A stretch of DNA of 64,000 nucleotides from UBA877 sp034436335 (GCA_034436335.1 DAOTVO010000048.1:1-64000), one strand, 5' to 3'; positions 33,240-46,331 are shown, counted from the stretch's first letter. Notes: generated by a model from the sequence alone, not told the origin. Made by a program: numbers and translations.

Positions 33240-33358
33240 TGCTGCCTCCTGCGCCGGGGGAATAGGCAAACCGGCGCAATACCAGCATAGCGTCCCTGCC
33301 TCAGTAACGGCAAGAGAAAAAATACCCACGCTTGGGAAGAAAAAAGTACCCCCCATTG

Positions 33359-33397
33359 CAGACTTCCGAAGTCTGACAGCCTGGAAAGGCTGTCCTA
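33359..33397. repeat. Two adjacent palindromes at the 3' end of the response regulator gene
   Basis: CAGACTTCCGAAGTCTG at 33359 is a perfect palindrome around CCG; GACAGCC and GGCTGTC at 33374-33393 form a TAGGACA-family copy. The TAG stop of the response regulator (33395-33397, minus strand) is the TAG of the second palindrome. Confidence 0.85.
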
Positions 33398-34060
33398 CTC
33401 CTCCAGCGAAGCCCAGCCCTTGCGCAGGGCAAGCAGGGCAGCCTGGGTGCGGCTGTTGACGTGCAGTTTGCGGTAGATTTCGCTCAGGCGGTTGGCGACG
33501 GTGCGCCCGGAAAGGTGCAGAGTCTGGGCGACGGTCTTGTTATCGGCCCCCTGCGCCACCAGACGGAGGACCTGCATCTCGCCCTCGGTCAGGTCTTCCA
33601 GGCCCTCGGCCTTTTCTGCGGCGCGGCTCAGGCGGCGGAACTCGTCCAGCAAACGGGCCGCCAGCCCAGGGTCCAGAAGCGCCTCGCCGCGCCCGACGCG
33701 GCGGACGGCCTCGACCAGGTCGCGCTCGTCAATGTCCTTGAGCAGGTAGCCCTGCGCGCCGGCCTTGAGCGCCTCGAAGACGTAGCGGTCTTCGCGGAAC
33801 ATGGTCAGGACGAGGACGCGCGCCCTGGGGCAGGCTTCGACGATCTGCCGCGTCGCCTCCACCCCGTCCAGGGCGGGCATCTGGATGTCCATCAGGACGA
33901 CGTCGGGGCAGGTTTCGCGCGCCAGGCGGACGGCTTCCTGCCCGTTTTCGGCCTCGGCAACGACGGTCAGGCCGCCGGCGGCCTCGCAGACGCGCCGCAA
34001 TCCCTGACGGAACAGGCGGTGGTCATCGGCGAGCAGGAGGCGGAGGGGAATGCGCTGCAT
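33395..34060 (-). CDS. NarL/FixJ-type response regulator with LuxR DNA-binding domain
   Basis: A 221-residue regulator. Receiver domain with LLLADDHRLFRQGL, phosphoacceptor Asp in DVVLMDIQMP near 56, Thr in VLVLTMFR and Lys in YLLKDIDERDL; C-terminal HTH LTEGEMQVLRLVAQGADNKT, then VAQTLHLSGRTVANRLSEIY. Its natural partner is the HisKA_3 kinase at 42508-46104, which has the matching subtype. The start codon region overlaps the end of the nucleotidyltransferase gene, and a 42-bp piece of its 5' end is repeated at 35172. Confidence 0.94.
   Translation of the reverse strand: MQRIPLRLLLADDHRLFRQGLRRVCEAAGGLTVVAEAENGQEAVRLARETCPDVVLMDIQMPALDGVEATRQIVEACPRARVLVLTMFREDRYVFEALKAGAQGYLLKDIDERDLVEAVRRVGRGEALLDPGLAARLLDEFRRLSRAAEKAEGLEDLTEGEMQVLRLVAQGADNKTVAQTLHLSGRTVANRLSEIYRKLHVNSRTQAALLALRKGWASLEE
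34008..34049. repeat. 42-bp direct repeat, copy 1 (within the response regulator gene)
   Basis: This stretch encodes PLRLLLADDHRLFR on the minus strand. The same 42 bases with one mismatch occur at 35172-35213. The two copies bracket the nucleotidyltransferase gene pair. Confidence 0.9.
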
Positions 34061-34583
34061 CAGAAAATGATCTATTCAAGCGTTTCTTCAATTCTTGCAG
34101 ATGGTCAAGGATTTCAGGATGGAAGTCAAATTTACCCGCCTGCGTCAATGCTGATTCGACGACGCGCTCGAATGCTTGCGCTTCTACGAAACCGTTTTCA
34201 ACAAGAAAAACAATATCGGCAAGATCGGTATCGAAGCCGCGATCCAATTTGCTGAGCGCAATGCTGTACGGATCAGCGACATATACTTCTAGGTTCCCAA
34301 ATTGACCGATGCGAACATGGCGTTTCTCGCTTCCCTCCGGCAAGGGGATAAAGCGATCTAAAGGGACTGGCTCAAGGTGGATTTCCAGTTCTCTAGCGAT
34401 CTGCAGGATAGTTCGATGCAATTCACTGGGATTTACATCATCGCCGAAGAAGTCAACATCCATCGTTGGACGCGGACTTCCTAGAAGAGCCAAAGCACTG
34501 CCACCAATGAGAATCACTTGGGAACCGGGCGGGACTCGCTTTCCCAGCATGTTCAGTACAGTACGGATTTCCAGGTTGTCCAT
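34023..34583 (-). CDS. Nucleotidyltransferase-fold protein (DUF6036-like)
   Basis: A 186-residue protein with the nucleotidyltransferase core VILIGGSALALLGSPRPTMD followed by VDFFGD, giving the GG/GS and DxD pattern that binds metal and nucleotide. Further on IALSKLDRGFDTDLADI resembles DUF6036/AbiEii-type proteins. Relatives act as toxins in toxin-antitoxin and abortive-infection pairs. The C-terminal SDAAHSPPPPARR is coded by antisense-frame reading over the response regulator start, so the original end has probably been lost. It starts 4 bases after its upstream partner's stop. Confidence 0.75.
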   Translation of the reverse strand: MDNLEIRTVLNMLGKRVPPGSQVILIGGSALALLGSPRPTMDVDFFGDDVNPSELHRTILQIARELEIHLEPVPLDRFIPLPEGSEKRHVRIGQFGNLEVYVADPYSIALSKLDRGFDTDLADIVFLVENGFVEAQAFERVVESALTQAGKFDFHPEILDHLQELKKRLNRSFSDAAHSPPPPARR

Positions 34584-34587
34584 GCTG

Positions 34588-35082
34588 TCAAGCCTTTCTC
34601 CATTCCAGTCCCTTGCGCCAGACTTGCGCTGCGTGGTGGTATGTGCCAAACCAGTTGACTTGCGCGCCGCTCAATTCCCGCTGCCGTTTTGCCAATGCGC
34701 GCAGGTTTTCCTCGGGGTCTTCTCCGAGTTTTAGATTTAATTCACCCGAAAACAGATCGGGCAACGGCTTGCTTTGCGGGGAAAAGATTTGTTGCAGGCA
34801 AAGCGCCGCCGTGTAATAGCACTGAAGTGTGAGCCGCGCTGCGGGTTGCAGCCGATGCGCAGCAGCCTGCGCATACAAAGCGAATTCGGGGTGCTCCAAG
34901 AAGAGGGGAATAAGCGCCAGCCGTAGGCGCGCTTCATCGCTCTGGGCAAGGGCGGCTAGCAAGTGCTCCGGTTGTCTGGAAAGCATTTCGTCTTTATCCT
35001 GCCCGCCCATGATGAAGCGAACCCCCAGCACATTCAAGGTGTTTGCCAGTTGGTCACCGGTAATCGAGAAGGATGCGCTCAT
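34588..35082 (-). CDS. Uncharacterised partner of the nucleotidyltransferase
   Basis: A 164-residue, mostly helical protein (SRQPEHLLAALAQSDEARLR, AHRLQPAARLTLQCYYTAAL). I do not recognise a family. It is directly upstream of the nucleotidyltransferase with a gap of about 4 bases, a typical toxin-antitoxin arrangement, so it could be the antitoxin or a companion subunit. Its upstream end lies near the 42-bp direct repeat. Confidence 0.7.
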   Translation of the reverse strand: MSASFSITGDQLANTLNVLGVRFIMGGQDKDEMLSRQPEHLLAALAQSDEARLRLALIPLFLEHPEFALYAQAAAHRLQPAARLTLQCYYTAALCLQQIFSPQSKPLPDLFSGELNLKLGEDPEENLRALAKRQRELSGAQVNWFGTYHHAAQVWRKGLEWRKA

Positions 35083-35169
35083 TATTTGAAATTATATCGC
35101 AGCATGGGCAATCGGCATGTCCCACTGCAAAAATGAAACGATTTTCGTCAACGCTCAACCGCAGTCCTT

Positions 35170-35218
35170 AGCGGAACAGGCGGTGGTCATCGGCGAGGAG
35201 GAGGCGGAGGGGAGGCAT
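35170..35218 (-). pseudogene. Truncated 16-codon copy of the response regulator start
   Basis: MPPLRLLLADDHRLFR then TAA. It is preceded by GGAGGTCCC, a good ribosome binding site, just after the metallopeptidase gene. It matches codons 5-18 of the intact response regulator at 34060. This looks like the original start of that gene, cut off by insertion of the nucleotidyltransferase pair. Confidence 0.8.
35172..35213. repeat. 42-bp direct repeat, copy 2
   Basis: Identical to 34008-34049 except for one base (C to G). Direct copies about 1.16 kb apart bracket the nucleotidyltransferase pair. Confidence 0.9.
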
Positions 35219-35232
35219 GGGAAAGGGACCTC

Positions 35233-35537
35233 CTAACTTTCGTGCAAATACGCCTTGAGCAGCGCCTTGAACAGCCGCCCGTGATTGGGCACTTTGAGAT
35301 GCAGCAACTCGTGGACGATGACTTCGCGGCGAAACTCGGCGGGCTGATGCAGCAGGTCGGTATCGAAGGTGAGACGCCCATGCGAGGAGCAACTCGCCCA
35401 CTTGCGTTTCATCGGGCGGATGCGAACCTCGCGCGGGGTCACGCCCATTTGCCGCGCCCAGGCTTCGACCTCGGTACGAAACAGGTCGAAGGGCACAGCT
35501 TGCTCCAACGGTTGCCATTCGGGGAGGGCGGCTTTTC

Positions 35538-35541
<4 letters not shown>
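35233..35541 (-). CDS. YgjP/SprT-like zinc metallopeptidase
   Basis: A 102-residue protein with the zinc motif VIVHELLHLKVPNHGRLF (HExxH plus a downstream His) and the YgjP-type block WASCSSHGRLTFDTDLLHQP. Small members of this family are often encoded beside type I restriction genes. It overlaps the end of hsdR by 4 bases and is therefore the last gene of the hsd operon. It is shorter than YgjP (about 160 residues); the N-terminal part is missing or minimal. Confidence 0.88.
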
Positions 35542-38477
<2,936 letters not shown>

Positions 38478-38495
38478 GCGGGGCTCCCGATATTA

Positions 38496-38904
38496 ACCAC
38501 AGAGTACACAGAGAACACAGAGTGTTTTGTTTTTTTTCACCACAGAGTGCACGGAGAACACAGAGTGTTTTTTCACCACAGAGTGCACGGAGAACACAGA
38601 GTTTTTTTCACCACAGAGTGCACGGAGAACACAGAGTTTTTTTCACCACAGAGTGCACGGAGAACACAGAGTGTTTTTTCACCACAGAGTGCACGGAGAA
38701 CACAGAGTGTTTTGTTTTTTTCACCACAGAGTGCACGGAGAACACAGAGTGTTTTGTTTTTTTCACCACAGAGTGCACGGAGAACACAGAGTTTTTTTCA
38801 CCACAGAGTGCACGGAGAACACAGAGTGTTTTTTCACCACAGAGTGCACGGAGAACACAGAGTTTTTTGTTTTTTTTCTCCGTGCTCTCTGTGTTCTCTG
38901 TGGT
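38496..38904. repeat. Array of ten ACCACAGAG half-repeats closed by one inverted copy
   Basis: Ten near-identical 27-base units (ACCACAGAGTGCACGGAGAA then CACAGAG) are separated by T-rich spacers of 7-16 bases such as TGTTTTTTC or TGTTTTGTTTTTTTC. The array ends with one inverted arm (CTCCGTGCTCTCTGTG...). It sits between hsdR and the GxxExxY gene. It has no unique spacers and no gene; long open frames across it are artefacts of the repeat. Confidence 0.95.
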
Positions 38905-38907
38905 GAA

Positions 38908-39291
38908 TCAAAGTACAAAGCGGCGAATGCCATTTTTCAGCAGCCGCACGTTGAAGTTGATGAGCAATCCTACGCGGCAGCCTGATAGTTTCAAATACGA
39001 GAGCAGTTGCGCCTCATGGATGGGAAGGAGTTGCTCAACCGCCTTGAGTTCGACGATGACGAGACCATCCACCAGCAAGTCCAGCCGGTAACCTACCTCA
39101 AGGTGTACGCCTTTATACACCACCGGCAAGGGTTTTTGTTGTTCCACCTGTCGCCCTCGCTGTACCAATTCGTACACAAGACAGGGTTCATAGGCCGATT
39201 CGAGCAGACCAGGGCCGAGGGCGCGGTGAACCTCAATGGCCGCGGCGATGATTTGCTCGGTAATGGCGTTGAGTTGTTGAAAATCGGACAT
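38908..39291 (-). CDS. GxxExxY protein (PD-(D/E)XK-like)
   Basis: A 127-residue protein with GPGLLESAYEPCLVYELVQR (the GxxExxY signature), then YRLDLLVDGLVIVELKAVEQ, an (D/E)xK nuclease-like core, and LLSYLKLSGCRVGLLINFNV. The family is common in Chloroflexota and others, often as an insertion between or next to operons; its role is unknown. It lies between hsdS and hsdR. The start at 39291 avoids an N-terminus encoded by the neighbouring palindrome. Confidence 0.9.
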   Translation of the reverse strand: MSDFQQLNAITEQIIAAAIEVHRALGPGLLESAYEPCLVYELVQRGRQVEQQKPLPVVYKGVHLEVGYRLDLLVDGLVIVELKAVEQLLPIHEAQLLSYLKLSGCRVGLLINFNVRLLKNGIRRFVL

Positions 39292-39307
39292 AGGGGCTCC
39301 TTGTCTC

Positions 39308-39374
39308 ACCACAGAGTTCACAGAGAACACAGAGTTTTTTGTTTTTTCTCCGTGTGCTCTGTGTTCTCTGTGGT
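39308..39374. repeat. ACCACAGAG palindrome forming the hsdS 3' end
   Basis: ACCACAGAGTTCACAGAG and CTCTGTGTTCTCTGTGGT mirror each other around a T-rich centre. hsdS (minus strand) reads into it as FTTENTEHTEKKQ and stops inside it. Confidence 0.92.
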
Positions 39375-40783
39375 AAATTTCACTCTCCTCCGCCCGCTCA
39401 TCAACTCGTGCAGCAACGTTTGGAAGAGATCGCCCAGGGCGCGGGCATAGGCTTCTTCCGCCGCGATGCGCCGATCCACCGCCTGCAGGATGCGCGCAAT
39501 CGCCCGCTGCTCGGCGAGAGGGGGGAGGGGGATGGTTAATTGTTTTAGGCGCTCAAGGCTAACACTTGCTTGATTGACATGACGACGACAAAGACCTTGG
39601 AATACTCCTTGACTCCAAAGCCAATAGAGATACCTTGAAAGCCAGTAGGCATTTACTTGATCAGAAGAGGCTCGTATCAGGGTCATGTGGTTGGAAATTA
39701 CAAATTTACCGTTCAGATTGAAATATGCTGTTTTGCCAACGAGTTCTTCACTGTTGGTATTGTTGAAGATGACATCCCCTGGAAGAACCCAATAGGGACT
39801 GTTTTCGGCTGGAGAAGACACATATTTGCTTTGAGACAGAGTAATGTCGCCAGTGTCAGTAATATTGAAAGGCCGTAGATGCGGAATACCTAGACCTGTC
39901 TGATTGTGTTCTCCTTGCGGGAAACCGTTCTTCATCCAAAGAGCGCCTTTTGCAACAAGATCCCCCAACCTGACCACCTGCCACTCCTCGGGGAGGGGGC
40001 CGAGTTCGGTGTCTTTGAGATTTACCACAGAGCGCACAGAGTTTACAGAGATTTTCTCCGTGTTCTCCGTGTTCTCTGTGGTGAATCCCTTCACCCCATA
40101 GGTAAAGAGAGCGCGCATCAGGCTCTTTTTCAATTCGCGCAGGGCGGCGATGACCCGCTCGCCGGCCTGCTTGGCCTCTTGCACCGTCCGCAGCACGTGC
40201 GCTATCGCCCGCTGCTCGGCGAGTGGGGGGAGGGGGATAAACTCGTTACTCAAAAAATCAATTAGTTTGAAGTTACGGATGCCTGTGGTTCGCTTTTCAT
40301 AAGTACGAGTGACGCCATTGTGGTAAAGAAAAGACCAATACTGATAAAAGAATTCTTGATCACAACTTTTCGCAATGCGTAATCTCTTTACAAAATTGCT
40401 AAATGTCACAGGAATTTCTGATTTTAATAGCAAATCATCTTTTATTAGAACAATACGACCTGTTGGCTGATCTTTGCTTCCACCCGAAATCTCAACGAGC
40501 AAATCACCATGAAGGACTTTTCTTTGCTGATAGCTTTTCCAACTTAGGTAGCGAATCGGACAATTCGTTATGCTGTTGCGAGAAATCTGATTGAAATCGG
40601 TTCCCCTTAAGACATAACAGCGCACGCTATTTTTATGTTCGATGAGGTTTTCGCTACCCCAGTCACCAGAATCTATTTCTTCTACCACCTCCCCCAACTT
40701 GACCACCTGCCACTCCTCGGGCAGGGGGCCGAGTTCGGTGTCTTTGAGATTTACCACAGAGCGCACAGAGATCACAGAGTTTT

Positions 40784-40787
<4 letters not shown>
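39318..40787 (-). CDS. hsdS: Type I restriction enzyme specificity subunit
   Basis: A 489-residue HsdS with two target-recognition domains. Each ends with the conserved IPLPPLAEQRAIA block followed by a long helix; each begins with LKDTELGPLPEEWQVV. The first recognition domain spans about residues 12-175, the second about 250-435. Two palindromic repeats are read in frame: one gives the N-terminal VISVRSVVN, the other the central FTTENTENTEK and VRSVVN; a third supplies the C-terminus. The start overlaps the hsdM stop by 4 bases. HsdS sets the methylated and cleaved sequence; the bipartite target cannot be read from it. Confidence 0.94.
40024..40082. repeat. ACCACAGAG palindrome between the two hsdS recognition domains
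   Basis: ACCACAGAGCGCACAGAG and TTCTCTGTGGT arms are read in frame through hsdS. The roughly 65 bases next to it (39961-40023) are nearly identical to those beside the copy at 40753. Confidence 0.92.
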
Positions 40788-42415
<1,628 letters not shown>

Positions 42416-42507
42416 GATGATTGAAATAAACCTCTCAAGGGGTGAGATTTGGCCGTCAGATTCCCTCTCTCAAATATATCATAAAACATCCGCGCCTTTT
42501 TGTTTTC

Positions 42508-45500
42508 CTACCACCCCGCCCTCACCTCCGTCCCCTCGCCCGGGGCGGCGCGGACCTCGAGCTGGCCGCCCAGCGCCTCGACGCGCTCGCGCATCTGACG
42601 CAGGCCGAGGTGGCCCTGACGTTCCAGGCGCGGCAGGCCGGCCGGGTCGAAGCCCAGGCCGTCATCGCGCACGGAGAGGGCGATTCCCTGCCGCAGGTCG
42701 AGCGTCACCCAGACGGCGCGCGCCTGGGCGTGCCTGGCGACGTTGTGCAGCGCCTCCTGGAGGACGCGGAAGAGAGTCGCTTCGAGGACCGGGGGCAGGC
42801 GGCTGCGTTCGCCTTGCACGTCGAGCGAAACGCGCAACTGGTTTTGTTCGCCGAACTCGGCCAGGAATTTCTCCAGCGCGGCCCAGAAGCCGAGTTCCTC
42901 CAGCGCCACCGGGCGCAGGGCGAAGATGGCGCGGCGCACTTCGCGAATCTTCTCGCCCAGCAGGCGGTGCAGGTTGTCCAATTCGGCTTTGGCTTGGGCG
43001 GGGTCACGCTCGACCAGCGTTTGCCAGTGACGGATTTGCAGGCGCACGGCAGCCAGGTCTTGCGCCAGGCCGTCGTGAATCTCATGGGCGATGCGGCGGC
43101 GCTCCTCGGCGATGGCCTGTTCCTCGGAGCGGCGCGCCTTCTCGGCGCTGATGTCCTCCACGACCAGGATGCCGCGCGTCGGACCGCGGCCCGGCGCCGG
43201 GGCGGCGCTCAGACGCAGCGGCACCTCGCTCCCGTCGGCGCGGCGGCCGCTCGTCTCCAGGGTGACGCTCTCGCCGGCCTCCAGCGCGGCGCGGCAGCGC
43301 GCCAGGGCCTCGGCAGGTAAAAAGGAAGTGAGAACCGTGGGACAGCCTTTCGAGGCTGTCTTTTCTGTGACAGGCTGAAAAGCCTGTCCTACATCGGGCT
43401 GGAAAGCCGTTTTTTCGACAGGCTGGAAAGCCTGTCCTATACTGGATGTAGGACAGCCTTTCGAGGCTGTCTTTTCTGTGACAGGCTGGAAAGCCTGTCC
43501 TACGCCGAACAGGCGCGCCCAGCGCGGATTTGTGTGACGCGCTTCGGGCGGGTCGCGGCTGAAGTCCGCTTCGCAGACGCCGAGCGGGGCGTTCTCAAAG
43601 AGGGCGCGGAAGCGCGCCTCGCTGGCGCGCAGCGCGGCGACGTAGCGCATCCGCCCGCCGAGGTACACGGAGGCCAGGCCGAGCGCGGCCAGCGCCACCA
43701 GCAGGCGGAACCACCCGGTCTGCCAGAAGGCCGGCTCAATGACCAGCGTCACCGCCAGCCCTGCCTCGTTCCAGACGCCGTCGCTGTTGGCGGCCTTGAC
43801 GTGGAAGACGTAGCGGCCGGGCGGCAGGTTGGTGTAACTGGCATAGCGGCGCGTGCCGCAATAGACCCAATCCGGGTCGAAGCCTTCCAGACGGTAGGCG
43901 TACTGGTTGCGGGCCGGGTCGGTGAAGTCGAGGGCGGCAAACTCGAAGGCGAAGAAGTTTTCACGATGGGTGAGATGGATTTCAGCGCCATCCTGTAAGC
44001 CGCCCGCGAAGGCGCGCGGCCGGTCGAAGACGCGGAAAGCGGTGAGGACGAGCGGCGGCGGGAGGGGGTTGGCGGCGATGCGCTGCGGGTAGAAAGCGTT
44101 GAAGCCGTTGACGCCGCCGAAGAACATCTCGCCATCGGCAGCGCGGGAGGCGGCGCCGATGATGAAGGCGCTGCTTTGCAGACCGTCGGCCGGGGTGTAG
44201 GCGCGCGCCGCGCCGGTCTGCGGATCGAAAACGGCCAGCCCGCCGCCCATGGTCGCCAGCCAGAGTTCGCCGTTTTCATCGCCCAGCATGGCGACGATGG
44301 AGTCATCCGGCAGGCCGTCTTCGATGGTGAAGACGGTGAAGGACGGTTCGCAGGCGCCGGCCCGGCCGCAGGGCGCCGCCCCGAGCGCAGCGAGGGGCCA
44401 ATCGAGGCGGTTCAGTCCGCCGTGCGTGCCAACCCAGACCTGACCGCTGCGCTCCTCGTAGAGCGACCAGACGAAATCGTGGCTCAGGGCGCGCGGATTG
44501 GCGGGGTCGGCGCGGTATTGGGTGAAGGTTTCGGTGTGGACATCGAAGCGGAGGAGGCCGTTGTAGGTGCCGATCCAGAGGGCGCCGTCGCGGGTTTGGA
44601 GCAGGGCGCGCACGCCGTAGGTGCTGGGGAAGCCGCCCGGCGCGCCGGTGTAAGCGTAGCGGGTGAAGGTCAGGGTTTGCGGGTCGAGGCGCAGCAGGGC
44701 GCCGGGTTCCTCCGTGCCAATCCAGAGCGCGCCGTCGGAGGCCTCGAGGATGACTTTGACCGCGCCGCCGCCTTCCCAGGCGAAATGCTCGAAGCGGTCG
44801 GCGCGGCGGTCGAGGCGGTCGAGGCCGGTCTGAACGCCGATCCACAGGTCGCGGCGGGAATCTTCGTAGAGGGCGGTGACGTGGTCGTGGCTGAGGCTGG
44901 AGGGGTCGGCGGGGTCATGGCGGAAGTGGGTCACCCGGCCGGTGCGGCGGTCGAGGCGGTCGAGGCCGCAGTCGTGCAGGCCAACCCAGACGAAGCCCTG
45001 ATAGTCTTTCAAGATGGCGCCCACCACGGGAGACGCCAGCGAGTTCGGGTCGCCGGGGCGCGGGGCGTAGCGGTCGAAGCGCAGGCGGGCGCGCGGGTAC
45101 TGGTTCACGCCGCCGCCGCTGGTGGCGATCCACAGGTTGCCGCTGCGGTCGAGCGCCAGGGCGGTGACGGCGTCGCGGCTCAGGCTGAAGGGGTCGAGCG
45201 GGTCGTGGCGGTAGGTCTCCAGGCGGGCGTAGGCCGGGGCGAAGCGATGCAGGCCGTCGGCGCTGCCCAGCCAGAGCGATTCGCCCTCCCAGAGCAAGGC
45301 GTTGACCTGTTGGCCGCGCAGGGGTTCGTAGAAGGCGACGAAGGCGCGTCGGGCGCGGTCGAAGCGCGCCAGGCCGCCGCTTTCGGGGCGGTGGAAATCG
45401 CCGCCGCCGACCCAGAGATTGCCGTCGGGAGCGAGCGCCAGGGCGGCGACTCGGCTCAGGGACGGCGCGCCCGGCGGCGGGTCCGGAAACGAAGCGAAGC

Positions 45501-46104
45501 GGCCGGGGCGCGGGTCGAGGCTGACCAGGCCGCCGTATTCCGTCCCAATCCAGAGCGTCCCCTCGGCGTCGAAGAGCAGGGCGTTGATGTGGTCGTCGGG
45601 CAGCGAGGCGGGGTCGGCCGGGTCGTGCCGGAACTGGGTGAAGGTCTCGGAGGCGGCGTCGTAGCGGAAGAGGCCGCTGCCGGCGGTGCCGATCCATAGG
45701 TTGCCCTGCTCGTCCTCGGCGAAGGCGCGCACGGATTCGTAGATTTCGGGGTGGTGGACGAAGCGCCCGGATGCCGCCTCGTAGTGGTCGAGGCCGCTGA
45801 CCGTGCCGACCCACAGGCGGCCGCGGCGGTCTTCGTGGAGGGCGTGGACGGTGTCGTTGACGAGCGAGGCGGGGTCCGAGCGGCGGTGGCGGAAGACGGT
45901 GAAGGCGTAGCCGTCGTAGCGCGCCAGGCCGCGCTGGGTGCCGAACCACAAGTAGCCGACGCTGTCCTGCAGCAGGCAGTTGACCAGGTCGTGCGGCAGG
46001 CCGTCGGCGGTGGTGAGATGGGCAAAGCGCAGGCTGGGTTGGGCGGCGGCGGGGGTGGGGAGGAGGGCGAAGAGAAGGAGGAGAGGCAGAAGTTTGCGGA
46101 ACAC
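42508..46104 (-). CDS. Beta-propeller sensor histidine kinase (two-component propeller, Y_Y_Y, PAS, HisKA_3, HATPase)
   Basis: A 1198-residue membrane sensor. Signal peptide (1-21), then about 14 propeller repeats of the type DSVGYLWFGTQRGLARYDGY and GNLWIGT, a Y_Y_Y domain (YRLEGFDPDWVYCG, YTNLPPGRYVFHVKA) near 700-760, one transmembrane helix (WFRLLVALAALGLASVYLGG), a PAS-like domain, the HisKA_3 box EERRRIAHEIHDGLAQDLAA with the phospho-His, and HATPase motifs (LQEALHNVARHAQA, DDGLGFDPAG). Starts at GTG 46104. The PAS domain is interrupted in frame by about 56 residues of palindromic-repeat sequence (VGQAFQPVTEKTASKGCPT twice). Likely partner: the LuxR regulator at 33395. Confidence 0.93.
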   Translation of the reverse strand: MFRKLLPLLLLFALLPTPAAAQPSLRFAHLTTADGLPHDLVNCLLQDSVGYLWFGTQRGLARYDGYAFTVFRHRRSDPASLVNDTVHALHEDRRGRLWVGTVSGLDHYEAASGRFVHHPEIYESVRAFAEDEQGNLWIGTAGSGLFRYDAASETFTQFRHDPADPASLPDDHINALLFDAEGTLWIGTEYGGLVSLDPRPGRFASFPDPPPGAPSLSRVAALALAPDGNLWVGGGDFHRPESGGLARFDRARRAFVAFYEPLRGQQVNALLWEGESLWLGSADGLHRFAPAYARLETYRHDPLDPFSLSRDAVTALALDRSGNLWIATSGGGVNQYPRARLRFDRYAPRPGDPNSLASPVVGAILKDYQGFVWVGLHDCGLDRLDRRTGRVTHFRHDPADPSSLSHDHVTALYEDSRRDLWIGVQTGLDRLDRRADRFEHFAWEGGGAVKVILEASDGALWIGTEEPGALLRLDPQTLTFTRYAYTGAPGGFPSTYGVRALLQTRDGALWIGTYNGLLRFDVHTETFTQYRADPANPRALSHDFVWSLYEERSGQVWVGTHGGLNRLDWPLAALGAAPCGRAGACEPSFTVFTIEDGLPDDSIVAMLGDENGELWLATMGGGLAVFDPQTGAARAYTPADGLQSSAFIIGAASRAADGEMFFGGVNGFNAFYPQRIAANPLPPPLVLTAFRVFDRPRAFAGGLQDGAEIHLTHRENFFAFEFAALDFTDPARNQYAYRLEGFDPDWVYCGTRRYASYTNLPPGRYVFHVKAANSDGVWNEAGLAVTLVIEPAFWQTGWFRLLVALAALGLASVYLGGRMRYVAALRASEARFRALFENAPLGVCEADFSRDPPEARHTNPRWARLFGVGQAFQPVTEKTASKGCPTSSIGQAFQPVEKTAFQPDVGQAFQPVTEKTASKGCPTVLTSFLPAEALARCRAALEAGESVTLETSGRRADGSEVPLRLSAAPAPGRGPTRGILVVEDISAEKARRSEEQAIAEERRRIAHEIHDGLAQDLAAVRLQIRHWQTLVERDPAQAKAELDNLHRLLGEKIREVRRAIFALRPVALEELGFWAALEKFLAEFGEQNQLRVSLDVQGERSRLPPVLEATLFRVLQEALHNVARHAQARAVWVTLDLRQGIALSVRDDGLGFDPAGLPRLERQGHLGLRQMRERVEALGGQLEVRAAPGEGTEVRAGW
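43337..43503. repeat. Cluster of TAGGACA-family palindromes inside the kinase gene
   Basis: Several alternating arms, GTGGGACAGCC, GGCTGTC, GACAGGCTG, CAGCCTGTCCTAC and their mirrors, are packed into 167 bases. A roughly 60-base segment occurs twice. All copies stay in frame, adding about 56 residues to the PAS region. Confidence 0.95.
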
Positions 46105-46224
46105 GGTTTGTTTTTAGTGTAGCACAAAGGGGGGATGCAGTGATCAGTTATCAGCCGTTGGTTGTCAGTTCCACCTGACCAGGCTGGACTTGATGCTTGA
46201 GCAGGGCGGCAGGCATGGCTCTGT

Positions 46225-46252
46225 TTGTCACAGCGTGTGACCGTATTATACA
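46225..46252 (+). promoter_or_regulatory. Sigma-70-type promoter of clpB
   Basis: TTGTCA (-35, 46225-46230) and TATACA (-10, 46247-46252) are separated by 16 bases. A leader of about 95 bases containing a palindrome leads to the clpB ATG. No CIRCE element is visible. Confidence 0.65.
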
Positions 46253-46299
46253 TTTTTTACTTTTCTCCAATCCTCCTCCAACATACCCTGACTATATTC

Positions 46300-46331
46300 T
46301 TATAGGACAACTGCTCGCAGTTGTCCTATAA
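46300..46331. repeat. TAGGACA-family palindrome in the clpB leader
   Basis: TTATAGGACAACTG and CAGTTGTCCTATAA are perfect mirror arms around CTCG. In the transcript this makes a stable hairpin 25 bases before the clpB start. Confidence 0.92.

Noticed and set aside
33241..33330. A second c-di-GMP riboswitch before the FGE-type lipoprotein gene, suggested by GGCAAACCGG.
   Set aside because: The GGCAAACC is on the wrong strand for the gene and the CAAAGCC and tetraloop-receptor parts are missing.
38496..38904. A possible CRISPR array of ten regular repeats.
   Set aside because: Intervals between units are short T-rich runs, not unique spacers, one unit is inverted at the end, no cas gene is near, and single palindromic copies of the same sequence occur in neighbouring genes.
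44176..45699. A 507-codon plus-strand open frame over the sensor kinase.
   Set aside because: It is opposite the propeller repeats and composed of Gly/Ala/Val-rich sequence without motifs.
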